This document shows, piece after piece, positions 34,801-46,200 of a stretch of DNA of 64,000 bases; the stretch's first letter is position 1; every line of letters begins with the position of its first letter. Position numbers and translations under genes: made by a program. Under the pieces are notes generated by a model. It made no database searches and was not told where the DNA came from. It saw nothing but the letters and a program-made list of their open reading frames with translations. This DNA comes from Hydractinia symbiolongicarpus (taxonomy: Eukaryota; Cnidaria; Hydrozoa; Anthoathecata; Hydractiniidae). The stretch lies in NCBI RefSeq assembly GCF_029227915.1, contig NC_079884.1, positions 30,072,001 through 30,136,000 of the forward strand. Reading direction: 5' to 3'.

Positions 34801-37375
34801 AGCGTCTCATCAAAAATGAAAACATTTCTGAAAACTACAAGTCTTATGCGTTTTAGTGGTGAAAAAATAATTTAAAAAATCGTTCGGGAAATGAGTTTAC
34901 TCCCTGGGTACTTTCTTTGTATACTTTTGACTATACGGGCCGAGTCCGGGATTTACGGGAAGTCGCGGGTTTTCGTTTGAGGGCGCTTAAACTTCTTTTA
35001 TTCAGCGTCTCATCAAAAATGAAAACATTTCTAAAAACTACAAGTCTCATGGGCTTTAGTGGTGAAATAATAATTTAGAAAATCGTTCGGGAAATGAGTT
35101 TACACCCTGGGTACTTTCTTTGTATACTTTTGACTATACGGGCTGAGCCCGGGATTTACGGGAAATCGCGGGTTTTCGTTTGCCGGCGATCAAACCACTT
35201 TCATTAGGCGGCTCATCAAAAATGAAGAGATTTCTGAAAACTACAAGTCTCATGCGTTTTAGTGGTGAAAAAATAATTTAAAAAATCGTTCGGGAAATGA
35301 GTTTACTCCCTGGGTACTTTCTTTGTATACTTTTGACTATACGGGCCAAGCCCGGGATTTACGGGAAATCGCGGGTTTTTGTTTGCCGGCGTTTAAACCA
35401 CATTCATTAAGCGTCTCATCAAAAATGAAAACATTTCTGAAAACTACAAGTCTCATACGTTTTAATGGTGAAAAAATAATTTTAAAAATCGTTCGGGAAA
35501 TGAGTTTACTTCCTGGGTACTTTCTTTCTATACTTTTGACTATACGGGCCGAGTCCGGGATTTACGGGAAATCGCGGGTTTTCGTTCTCCAGCAATTAAA
35601 CTTCTTTTATTCAGCGTCCCAACAACAATGAAAACATTTTTGAAAACTACAAGTCTCATGCGTTTTAGTGATGAAAAAATAATTTAAAAAATCGTTCGGT
35701 AAATGAGTTTACTTCCTACGTACTTTCTTTGTATACATTCGACTATACGGGCCAAGCCCGGGATTCACGGGAAATCGCGGATTTTCGTTTGCCGGCGATT
35801 AAACCACCTTCATTAAGCGTCTCATCAAAAATGAAAACATTTCTGAAAACTACAAGTCTCATGCGTTTTAGTGGTAAAAAAATTATTGAAAAAATCGTTC
35901 GGGAAATGAGTTTACTCCCTGGGTACTTTCTTTGTATACTTTTGACTATACGGGCCAAGCCCGGGATTTACGGGAAATCGCGGGTTTTTGTTTGCCGGCG
36001 TTTAAACCACATTCATTAAGCGTCTCATCAAAAATGAAAACATTTCTGAAAACTACAAGTCTCATACGTTTTAATGGTGAAAAAATAATTTTAAAAATCG
36101 TTCGGGAAATGAGTTTACTCCCTGGGTACTTTCTTTCTATACTTTTGACTATACGGGCCGAGTCCGGGATTTACGGGAAATCGCGGGTTTTCGTTCTCCA
36201 GCGATTAAACTCCTTTTATTCAGCGTCACAACAAAAATGAAAACATTTCTGAAAACTACAAGTCTCATACGTTTTAATGGTGAAAAAATAATTTTAAAAA
36301 TCGTTCGGGAAATGAGTATACTCCCTGGGTACTTTCTTTGTATACTTTTGACTATACGGGCTGAGCCGGGATTTACGGGAAATGGCGGGTTTTCGTTTGC
36401 CGGCGATTAAACTTCTTTTATTCAGCGTCTCATCAAAAATGAAAACATTTTTGAAAACTACAAGTCTCCTGCGTTTTAGTGGTGAAAAAATAATTTAAAA
36501 AATCGTTTTGGAAATGAGTTTACTCAAAGGGTACTTTCTTTGTATACATTCGACTATACAGGCCAAGCCGGGATGTACGGGAAATCGCGGGTTTTCGTTT
36601 GCCGGCGATTAAACCACATTCATTAAGCGTTTCATCAAAAATGAAAACATTTTTGAAAACTACAAGTCTTATGCGTTTTAGTGGTGAAAAAATAATTTAA
36701 AAAATCGTTCGGGAAATGAGTTTACTCCCTGGGTACTTTCTTTGTATACTTTTGACTATACAAGCCGAGTCCGGGATTTACGGGAAGTCGCGGGTTTTCG
36801 TTTGAGGGCGCTTAAACTTCTTTTATTCAGCGTCTCATCAAAAATGAAAACATTTCTAAAAACTACAAGTCTCATGGGCTTTAGTGGTGAAATAATAATT
36901 TAGAAAATCGTTCGGGAAATGAGTTTACACCCTGGGTACTTTCTTTGTATACATTCGACTATACGGGCCAAGCCCGGGATTCACGGAAAATCGCGGGTTT
37001 TCGTTTGCCGGCGATTAAACCACTTTCATTAGGCGGCTCATCAAAAATGAAGAGATTTCTGAAAACTACAAGTCTCATGCGTTTTAGTGGTAAAAAAATT
37101 ATTTAAAAAATCGTTCGGGAAATGAGTTTACTCCCTGGGTACTTTCTTTGTATACTTTTGACTATACGGGCCAAGCCCGGGATTTACGGGAAATCGCGGG
37201 TTTTTGTTTGCCGGCGTTTAAACCACATTCATTAAGCGTCTCATCAAAAATGAAAACATTTCTGAAAACTACAAGTCTCATACGTTTTAATGGTGAAAAA
37301 ATAATTTTAAAAATCGTTCGGGAAATGAGTTTACTCCCTGGGTACTTTCTTTCTATACTTTTGACTATACGGGCC
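28857..37375 (+). repeat. 8.7-kb segmental tandem duplication, copy B
   Basis: This copy matches copy A in order. It starts at an offset of 8,721 bp, shifts to 9,127 bp (one extra 406-bp dimer, near 30.1-30.5 kb), returns to 8,721 bp (one dimer missing, near 32.1-32.4 kb) and then falls to 8,519 bp (one monomer missing, near 34.2-34.3 kb). All three changes are whole units. At 37,375 both copies reach ACGGGCC; copy A then runs into AAGCCCGGG (the start of copy B), while copy B runs into GAGTCCGGG, the older flank. That places the duplication junction within the shared bases at 28,856. Confidence 0.93.
29100..31540 (+). repeat. 406-bp dimeric higher-order repeat in copy B, six copies
   Basis: The same alternation as in copy A, with one additional dimer: units at 30,110 and 30,516 are nearly identical and share CTATGCGGGCTGAGCCCGTG, TTTTCTTTTGCCGG and TTCATTAGG. 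The extra pair arose after the 8.7-kb duplication. Confidence 0.92.
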
Positions 37376-40190
37376 GAGTCCGGGATTTACGGGAAATCGC
37401 GGGTTTTCGTTCTCCAGCGATTAAACTCCTTTTATTCAGCGTCCCAACAAAAATGAAAACATTTTTGAAAACTACAAGTCTCATGCGTTTTAGTGATGAA
37501 AAAATAATTTAAAAAATCGTTCGGGAAATGAGTTTACTCCCTGGGTACTTTCTTTGTATACTTTTGACTATACGGGCCAAGCCCGGGATTCACGGGAAAT
37601 CGCGGATTTTCGTTTGCCGGCGATTAAACCACATTCATTAAGCGTCTCATCAAAAATGAAAACATTTCTGAAAACTACAAGTCTCATACGTTTTAATGGT
37701 GAAAAAATAATTTTAAAAATCGTTCGGGAAATGAGTTTACTCCCTGGGTACTTTCTTTGTATACTTTTGACTTTTCGGGTTAAGCCCGGGATTTACGGAA
37801 AATCGCGGGTTTTCGTTTTCCGGCGTTTAAACCACATTCATTAAGCGTCTCATCAAAAATGAAAACATTTCTGAAAACTACAAGTCTCATGGGCTTTAGT
37901 GGTGAAATAATAATTTAGAAAATCGTTCGGGAAATGAGTTTACACCCTGGGTACTTTCTTTGTATACATTCGACTATACGGGCCAAGCCCGGGATTCACG
38001 GGAAATCGCGGGTTTTCGTTTGCCGGCGATTAAACCACTTTCATTAGGCGGCTCATCAAAAATGAAGAGATTTCTGAAAACTACAAGTCTCATGCATTTT
38101 AGTGGTAAAAAAATTATTTAAAAAATCGTTCGGGAAATGAGTTTACTCCCTGGGTACTTTCTTTGTATACTTTTGACTATACGGGCCAAGCCCGGGATTT
38201 ACGGGAAATCGCGGGTTTTTGTTTGCCGGCGTTTAAACCACATTCATTAAGCGTCTCATCAAAAATGAAAACATTTCTGAAAACTACAAGTCTCATACGT
38301 TTTAATGGTGAAAAAATAATTTTAAAAATCGTTCGGGAAATGAGTTTACTCCCTGGGTACTTTCTTTCTATACTTTTGACTATACGGGCCGAGTCTGGGA
38401 TTTACGGGAAATCGCGGGTTTTCGTTCTCCAGCGATTAAACTCCTTTTATTCAGCGTCCCAACAAAAATGAAAACATTTTTGAAAACTACAAGTCTCATG
38501 CGTTTTAGTGATGAAAAAATAATTTAAAAAATCGTTCGGGAAATGAGTTTACTCCCTGGGTACTTTCTTTGTATACTTTTGACTATACGGGCCAAGCCCG
38601 GGATTCACGGGAAATCGCGGATTTTCGTTTGCCGGCGATTAAACCACATTCATTAAGCGTCTCATCAAAAATGAAAACATTTCTGAAAACTACAAGTCTC
38701 ATACGTTTTAATGGTGAAAAAATAATTTTAAAAATCGTTCGGGAAATGAGTTTACTCCCTGGGTACTTTCTTTGTATACTTTTGCCTATACGGGCTGAGT
38801 CCGGGATTTACGGGAAATCGCGTGTTTTCGTTTGCCGGCGATTAAACCTCTTTCATTAAGCGTCTCATCAAAAATGAAAACATTTCTGAAAACTACAAGT
38901 CTCATGCGTTTTAGTGGTGAAAAAATAATTTAAAAAATCGTTCGGGAAATGAGTTTACTCCCTGGGTACTTTCTTTGTATACTTTTGCCTATACGGGCTG
39001 AGCCCTGGATTTACGGGAAATCGCGGGTTTTCGTTTGCCGGCGATTAAACCACTTTCATTAGGCGGCTCATCAAAAATGAAGAGATTTCTGAAAACTACA
39101 AGTCTCATGCGTTTTAGTGGTAAAAAAGTTATTTAAAAAATCGTTCGGGAAATGAGTTTACTTCCTGGGTACTTTCTTTGTATACTTTTGACTATACGGG
39201 CCAAGCCCGGGATTTACGGGAAATCGCGGGTTTTTGTTTGCCGGCGTTTAAACCACATTCATTAAGCGTCTCATCAAAAATGAAAACATTTCTGAAAACT
39301 ACAAGTCTCATACGTTTTAATGGTGAAAAAATAATTTTAAAAATCGTTCGGGAAATGAGTTTACTCCCTGGGTACTTTCTTTCTATACTTTTGACTATAC
39401 GGGCCGAGTCCGGGATTTACGGGAAATCGCGGGTTTTCGTTCTCCAGCGATTAAACTCCTTTTATTCAGCGTCCCAACAAAAATGAAAACATTTTTGAAA
39501 ACTACAAGTCTCATGCGTTTTAGTGATGAAAAAATAATTTAAAAAATCGTTCGGCAAATGAGTTTACTCCCTGGGTACTTTCTTTGTATACTTTTGACTA
39601 TACGGGCCAAGCCCGGGATTCACGGGAAATCGCGGATTTTCGTTTGCCGGCGATTAAACCACATTCATTAAGCGTCTCATCAAAAATGAAAACATTTCTG
39701 AAAACTACAAGTCTCATACGTTTTAATGGTGAAAAAATAATTTTAAAAATCGTTCGGGAAATGAGTTTACTCCCTGGGTACTTTCTTTTATACTTTTGAC
39801 TTTTCGGGTTATGCCCGGGATTTACGGGAAATCGCGGGTTTTCGTTTTCCGGCGTTTAAACCACATTCATTAAGCGTCTCATCAAAAATGAAAACATTTC
39901 TGAAAACTACAAGTCTCATACGTTTTAATGGTGAAAAAATAATTTTAAAAATCGTTCGGGAAATGAGTTTACTCCCTGGGTGCTTTCTTTGTATACTTTT
40001 GCCTATACGGGCTGAGCCCTGGATTTACGGGAAATCGCAGGTTTTCGTTTGCCGGCGATTAAACTTCTTTTATTGAGCGTCTCATCAAAAATGAAAACAT
40101 TTTTGAGAACTACAAGTCTCATGCGTTGTAGTGGTGAAGAAAATATTTAAAAAATCGTTCGGAAAATGAGTTTATCCCTGGGTACTTTCT
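37376..40190 (+). repeat. Mosaic 1,015-bp 5-mer higher-order repeat
   Basis: Equivalent monomers start the cycle at 37,148, 38,163 and 39,178, and the third monomer of the cycle recurs at 37,554, 38,569 and 39,584, each 1,015 bp apart. The first three units of each cycle are nearly identical (GTTCTCCAGCG with GCGTCCCAAC, then TTTTAGTGATG, then GGATTCACGGG with CGCGGATTTTCG). The fourth and fifth differ: TTTTCGGGTTAAGCC, CCGAGTCC-like with CGCGTGTTTTCG, and CTGAGCCCTGG forms are interchanged. The cycle begins inside the end of copy B. Confidence 0.88.
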
Positions 40191-43100
40191 TTGTATACTT
40201 TTGACTATACGGGCCGAGGCCTGGGTTTACGGGAAATGGCGGGTTTTCGTTTGCCAGCGATTAAACCACTTTCATTAAGCGTCTCATCAAAAATAAAGAC
40301 ATTTCTGAAAACTACACGTCTTTTGCGTTTTAGTGTTGAAAAAATAATTTAAAAAATCGTTCGGGAAATGAGTTTACTCCATGGGTACTTTCTTTGTATA
40401 CTTTTCACTACACGGGCCGAGTCCGGGATTTACGGGAAATCGTAGGTTTTCGTTTGCCGGCGATTAAACTTCTTTTATTCAGCGTCTCATCAAAAATGAA
40501 AACATTTTTGAAAACAACAAGTCTCATGCGTTTTAGTGGTGAAAAAATAATTTAAAAAATCGTTCGGGAAATGAGTTTACTTCCTGGGTGCTTTCTTTGT
40601 ATACTTTTGACTATACGGGCTGAGCCCGGGATTTACGGGAAATCGCGGGTTTTTGTTTGCCGGCGTTTAAACCACATTCATTAAGCGTCTCATCAAAAAT
40701 GAAAACATTTCTGAAAACTACAAGTCTCATACGTTTTAATGGTGAAAAAATAATTTTAAAAATCGTTCGGGAAATGAGTTTACTTCCTGGGTACTTTCTT
40801 TCTATCCTTTTGACTCTACGGGCCGAGTCCGGGATTTACGGAAAATCGCGGGTTTTCGTTCTCCAGCGATTAAACTTCTTTTATTCAGCGTCCCAACAAA
40901 AATGAAAACATTTTTGAAAACTACAAGTCTCATGCGTTTTAGTGATGAAAAAATAATTTAAAAAATCGTTCGGTAAATGAGTTTACTTCCTAGGTACTTT
41001 CTTTGTATACATTCGACTATACGGGCCAAGCCCGGGATTCACGGGAAATCGCGGATTTTCGTTTGCCGGCGATTAAACCACCTTCATTAAGCGTCTCATC
41101 AAAAATGAAAACATTTCTGAAACCTACAAGTCTCATGCGTTTTAGTGGCAAAAAAATTATTTAAAAAATCGTTCGGGAAATGAGTTTACTCCCTGGGTAC
41201 TTTCTTTGTATACTTTTGACTATACGGGCCAAGCCCGGGATTTACGGGAAATCGCGGGTTTTTTTTGCCGGCGTTTAAACCACATTCATTAAGCGTCTCA
41301 TCAAAAATGAAAACATTTCTGAAAACTACAAGTCTCATACGTTTTAATGGTGAAAAAATAATTTTAAAAATCGTTCGGGAAATGAGTTTACTCCCTGGGT
41401 ACTTTCTTTCTATACTTTTGACTATACGGGCCGAGTCCGGGATTTACGGGAAATCGCGGGTTTTCGTTCTCCAGCGATTAAACTCCTTTTATTCAGCGTC
41501 CCAACAAAAATGAAAACATTTTTGAAAACTACAAGTCTCATGCGTTTTAGTGATGAAAAAATAATTTAAAAAATCGTTCGGGAAATGAGTTTACTCCCTG
41601 GGTACTTTCTTTGTATACTTTTGACTATACGGGCCAAGCCCGGGATTTACGGGTAATCGCGGGTTTTTGTTTGCCGGCGTTTAAACCACATTCATTAAGC
41701 GTCTCATCAAAAATGAAAACATTTCTGAAAACTACAAGTCTCATACGTTTTAATGGTGAAAAAATAATTTTAAAAATCGTTCGGGAAATGAGTTTACTCC
41801 CTGGGTACTTTCTTTGTATACTTTTGACTGTACGGGTTAAGCCCGGGATTTACGGGAAATCGCGGGTTTTCGTTTTCCGGCGTTTAAACCACATTCATTA
41901 AGCGTCTCATCAAAAATGAAAACATTTCTGAAAACTACAAGTCTCATACGTTTTAATGGTGAAAAAATAATTTTAAAAATCGTTCGGGAAATGAGTTTAC
42001 TCCCTGGGTACTTTCTTTGTATACTTTTGCCTATACGGGCTGAGCCCTGGATTTACGGGAAATCGCAGGTTTTCGTTTGCCGGCGATTAAACTTCTTTTA
42101 TTGAGCGTCTCATCAAAAATGAAAACATTTCTGAAAACTACAAGTCTCATGCGTTTTAGTGGTGAAGAAAATATTTAAAAAATCGTTCGGAAAATGAGTT
42201 TATCCCTGGGTACTTTCTTTGTATACTTTTGACTATACGGGCCGAGGCCGGGGTTTACAGGAAATGGCGGGTTTTCGTTTGCCAGCGATTAAACCACTTT
42301 CATTAAGCGTCTCATCAAAAATGAAAACATTTTTGAGAACTACAAGTCTCATGCGTTGTAGTGGTGAAGAAAATATTTAAAAAATCGTTCGGAAAATGAG
42401 TTTATCCCTGGGTACTTTCTTTGTATACTTTTGACTATACGGGCCGAGGCCGGGGTTTACAGGAAATGGCGGGTTTTCGTTTGCCAGCGATTAAACCACT
42501 TTCATTAAGCATCTCATCAAAAATAAAGACATTTCTGAAAACTACACGTCTTTTGCGTTTTAGTGGTGAAAAAATAATTTAAAAAATCGTTTGGGAAATG
42601 AGTTTACTCCCTGGGTACTTTCTTTGTATACTTTTGACTATACGGGCCGAGTCCGGGATTTACGGGAAGTCGCGGGTTTTCGTTTGAGGGCGCTTAAACT
42701 TCTTTTATTCAGCGTCTCATCAAAAATGAAAACATTTCTGAAAACTAAAAGTCTCATGGGCTTTAGTGGTGAAATAATAATTTAGAAAATCGTTCGGGAA
42801 ATGAGTTTACACCCTGGGTACTTTCTTTGTATACTTTTGACTATACGGGCTGAGCCCGGGATTTACGGGAAATCGCGGGTTTTCGTTTGCCGGCGATTAA
42901 ACCACTTTCATTAAGTGTCTCATCAAAAATGAAGAGATTTCTGAAAACTACAAGTCTCATGCGTTTTAGTGGTGAAAAAATAATTTAAAAAATCGTTCGG
43001 GAAATGAGTTTACTCCCTGGGTACTTTCTTTGTATACTTTTGACTATACGGGCCAAGCCCGGGATTTACGGGAAATCGCGGGTTTTTGTTTGCCGGCGTT

Positions 43101-46100
43101 TAAACCACATTCATTAAGCGTCTCATCAAAAATGAAAATATTTCTGAAAACTACAAGTCTCATGCGTTTTAGTGATGAAAAAATAATTTAAAAAATCGTT
43201 CGGTAAATGAGTTTACTTCCTAGGTACTTTCTTTGTATACATTCGATTATACGGGCCAAGCCCGGGATTCACGGGAAATCGCGGATTTTCGTTTGCCGGC
43301 GATTAAACCACCTTCATTAAGCGTCTCATCAAAAATGAAAACATTTCTGAAAACTACAAGTCTCATGCGTTTTAGTGGTAAAAAAATTATTTAAAAAATC
43401 GTTCGGGAAATGAGTTTACTCCCTGGGTACTTTCTTTGTATACTTTTGACTGTACGGGCCAAGCCCGGGATTTACGGGAAATCGCGGGTTTTCGTTTTCC
43501 GGCGTTTAAACCACATTCATTTAGCGTCTCATCAAAAATGAAAACATTTCTGAAAACTACAAGTCTCATACGTTTTATTAGTGAAAAAATAATTTTAAAA
43601 ATCGTTCGGGAAGTGAGTTTACTCCCTGGGTACTTTCTTTGTATACTTTTGACTATACGGGCCGAGTCCGGGATTTACGGGAAATCGCGTGTTTTCGTTT
43701 GCCGGCGATTAAACCTCTTTCATTAAGCGTCTCATCAAAAATGAAAACATTTTTGAAAACTACAAGTCTCATGCGTTTTAGTGGTGAAAAAATAATTTAA
43801 AAAATCGTTCGGGAAATGAGTTTACACCCTGGGTACTTTCTTTGTATACTTTTGCCTATACGGGCTGAGCCCTGGATTTACGGGAAATCGCAGGTTTTCG
43901 TTTGCCGGCGATTAAACTTCTTTTATTGAGCGTCTCATCAAAAATGAAAACATTTTTGAGAACTACAAGTCTCATGCGTTGGAGTGGTGAAGAAAATATT
44001 TAAAAAATCGTTCGGAAAATGAGTTTATCCCTGGGTACTTTCTTTGTATATATTTGACTATACGGGCCGAGGCCGGGGTTTACGGGAAATGGCGGGTTTT
44101 CGTTTGCCGGCGATTAAACCACTTTCATTAAGCGTCTCATAAAAAATAAAGACATTTCTAAAAACTACAAGTCTCATACGTTTTAATGGTGAAAAAATAA
44201 TTTTAAAAATCGTTCGGGAAATGAGTTTACTCCCTGGGTACTTTCTTTGTATACTTTTGCCTATACGGGCTGAGCCCTGGATTTACGGGAAATCGCAGGT
44301 TTTCGTTTGCCGGCGATTAAACTTCTTTTATTGAGCGTCTCATCAAAAATGAAAACATTTCTGAAAACTGCAAGTCTCATGCGTTTTAATGGTGAAGAAA
44401 ATATTTAAAAAATCGTTCGGAAAATGAGTTTATCCCTGGGTACTTTCTTTGTATACTTTTGACTATACGGGCCGAGGCCGGGCTTTACAGGAAATGGCGG
44501 GTTTTCGTTTGCCAGCGATTAAACCACTTTCATTAAGCGTCTCATCAAAAATGAAAACATTTTTGAGAACTACAAGTCTCATTCGTTGTAGTGGTGAAGA
44601 AAATATTTAAAAAATCGTTCGGAAAATGAGTTTATCCCTGGGTACTTTCTTTGTATACTTTTGACTATACGGGCCGAGGCCGGGGTTTACAGGAAATGGC
44701 GGGTTTTCGTTTGCCAGCGATTAAACCACTTTCATTAAGCGTCTCATCAAAAATAAAGACATTTCTAAAAACTACACGTCTTTTGCGTTTTAGTGGTGAA
44801 AAAATAATTTAAAAAATCGTTCGGGAAATGATTTTACTCCATGGGTACTTTCTTTGTATACTTTTCACTACACGGGCCGAGTCCGGGATTTACGGGAAAT
44901 CGTAGGTTTTCGTTTGCCGGCGATTAAACTTCTTTTATTCAGCGTCTCATCAAAAATGAAAACATTTTTGAAAACAAAAAGTCTCATGCGTTTTAGTGGT
45001 GAAAAAATAATTTAAAAAATCGTTCGGGAAATGAGTATACTCCCTGGGTGCTTTCTTTGTATACTTTTGACTATACGGGCTGAGCCCGGGATTTACGGGA
45101 AATGGCGGGTTTTCGTTTGCCGGGGATTAAACTTCTTTTATTCAGCGTCTCATCAAAAATGAAAACATTTTTGAAAACTACAAGTCTCATGCGTTTTAGT
45201 GGTGAAAAGATAATTTAAAAAATCGTTTTGGAAATGAGTTTACTCACAGGGTACTTTCTTTGTATACATTCGACTATACAGGCCAAGCCGGGATGTACGG
45301 GAAATCGCAAGTTTTCGTTTGCCGGCGATTAAACCACATTCATTAAGCGTCTCATCAAAAATGAAAACATTTCTGAAAATTACAAATCTCATGCGTTTTA
45401 GTGGTGAAAAAATAATTTAAAAAATCGTTTAGGAAATGAGTTTACTCCCTGGGTACTTTCTTTGTATACTTTTGACTATACGGGCCGAGTCCGGGATTTA
45501 CGGAAAGTCGCGGGTTTTCGTTTGAGGGCGCTTAAACTTCTTTTATTCAGCGTCTCATCAAAAATGAAAACATTTCTGAAAACTAAAAGTCTCATGGGCT
45601 TTAGTGGTGAAATAATAATTTAGAAAATCGTTCGGGAAATGAGTTTACACCCTGGGTACTTTCTTTGTATACTTTTGACTATACGGGCTGAGCCCGGGAT
45701 TTACGGGAAATCGCGGGTTTTCGTTTGCCGGCGATTAAACCACTTTCATTAAGCGTCTCATCAAAAATGAAGAGATTTCTGAAAACTACAAGTCTCATGC
45801 GTTTTAGTGGTGAAAAAATAATTTAAAAAATCGTTCGGGAAATGAGTTTACTCCCTGGGTACTTTCTTTGTATACTTTTGACTATACGGGCCAAGCCCGG
45901 GATTTACGGGAAATCGCGGGTTTTTGTTTGCCGGCGTTTAAACCACATTCATTAAGCGTCTCATCAAAAATGAAAACATTTCTGAAAACTACAAGTCTCA
46001 TGCGTTTTAGTGATGAAAAAATAATTTAAAAAATCGTTCGGTAAATGAGTTTACTTCCTAGGTACTTTCTTTGTATACATTCGACTATACGGGCCAAGCC

Positions 46101-46200
46101 CGGGATTCACGGGAAATCGCGGATTTTCGTTTGCCGGCGATTAAACCACCTTCATTAAGCGTGTCATCAAAAATGAAAACATTTCTGAAAACTACAAGTC
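40191..46200 (+). repeat. Satellite block 7: related sub-blocks repeated at about 2.84 kb
   Basis: A set with CACGTCTTTTGCG, CACTACACGGG, TGAGGGCGC, CATGGGCTTTAGTGG, GAAGAGATT and CCTAGGTAC occurs twice: about 42.3-43.4 kb and about 44.5-46.1 kb, with CCTAGGTAC at 43,219 and 46,057. A third copy lies at 61.7-63.4 kb. The first copy lacks three consecutive monomers (about 608 bp) present in the other two. A partial version with CACGTCTTTTGCG also lies near 40,315. All of it is satellite. Confidence 0.85.

Noticed and set aside
20136-37375. The 8.7-kb duplication as a pure assembly artefact
   Set aside because: The copies differ by whole-unit gains and losses and by point changes, which an artificial double counting of one sequence would not create. 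Long-read confirmation is still needed.
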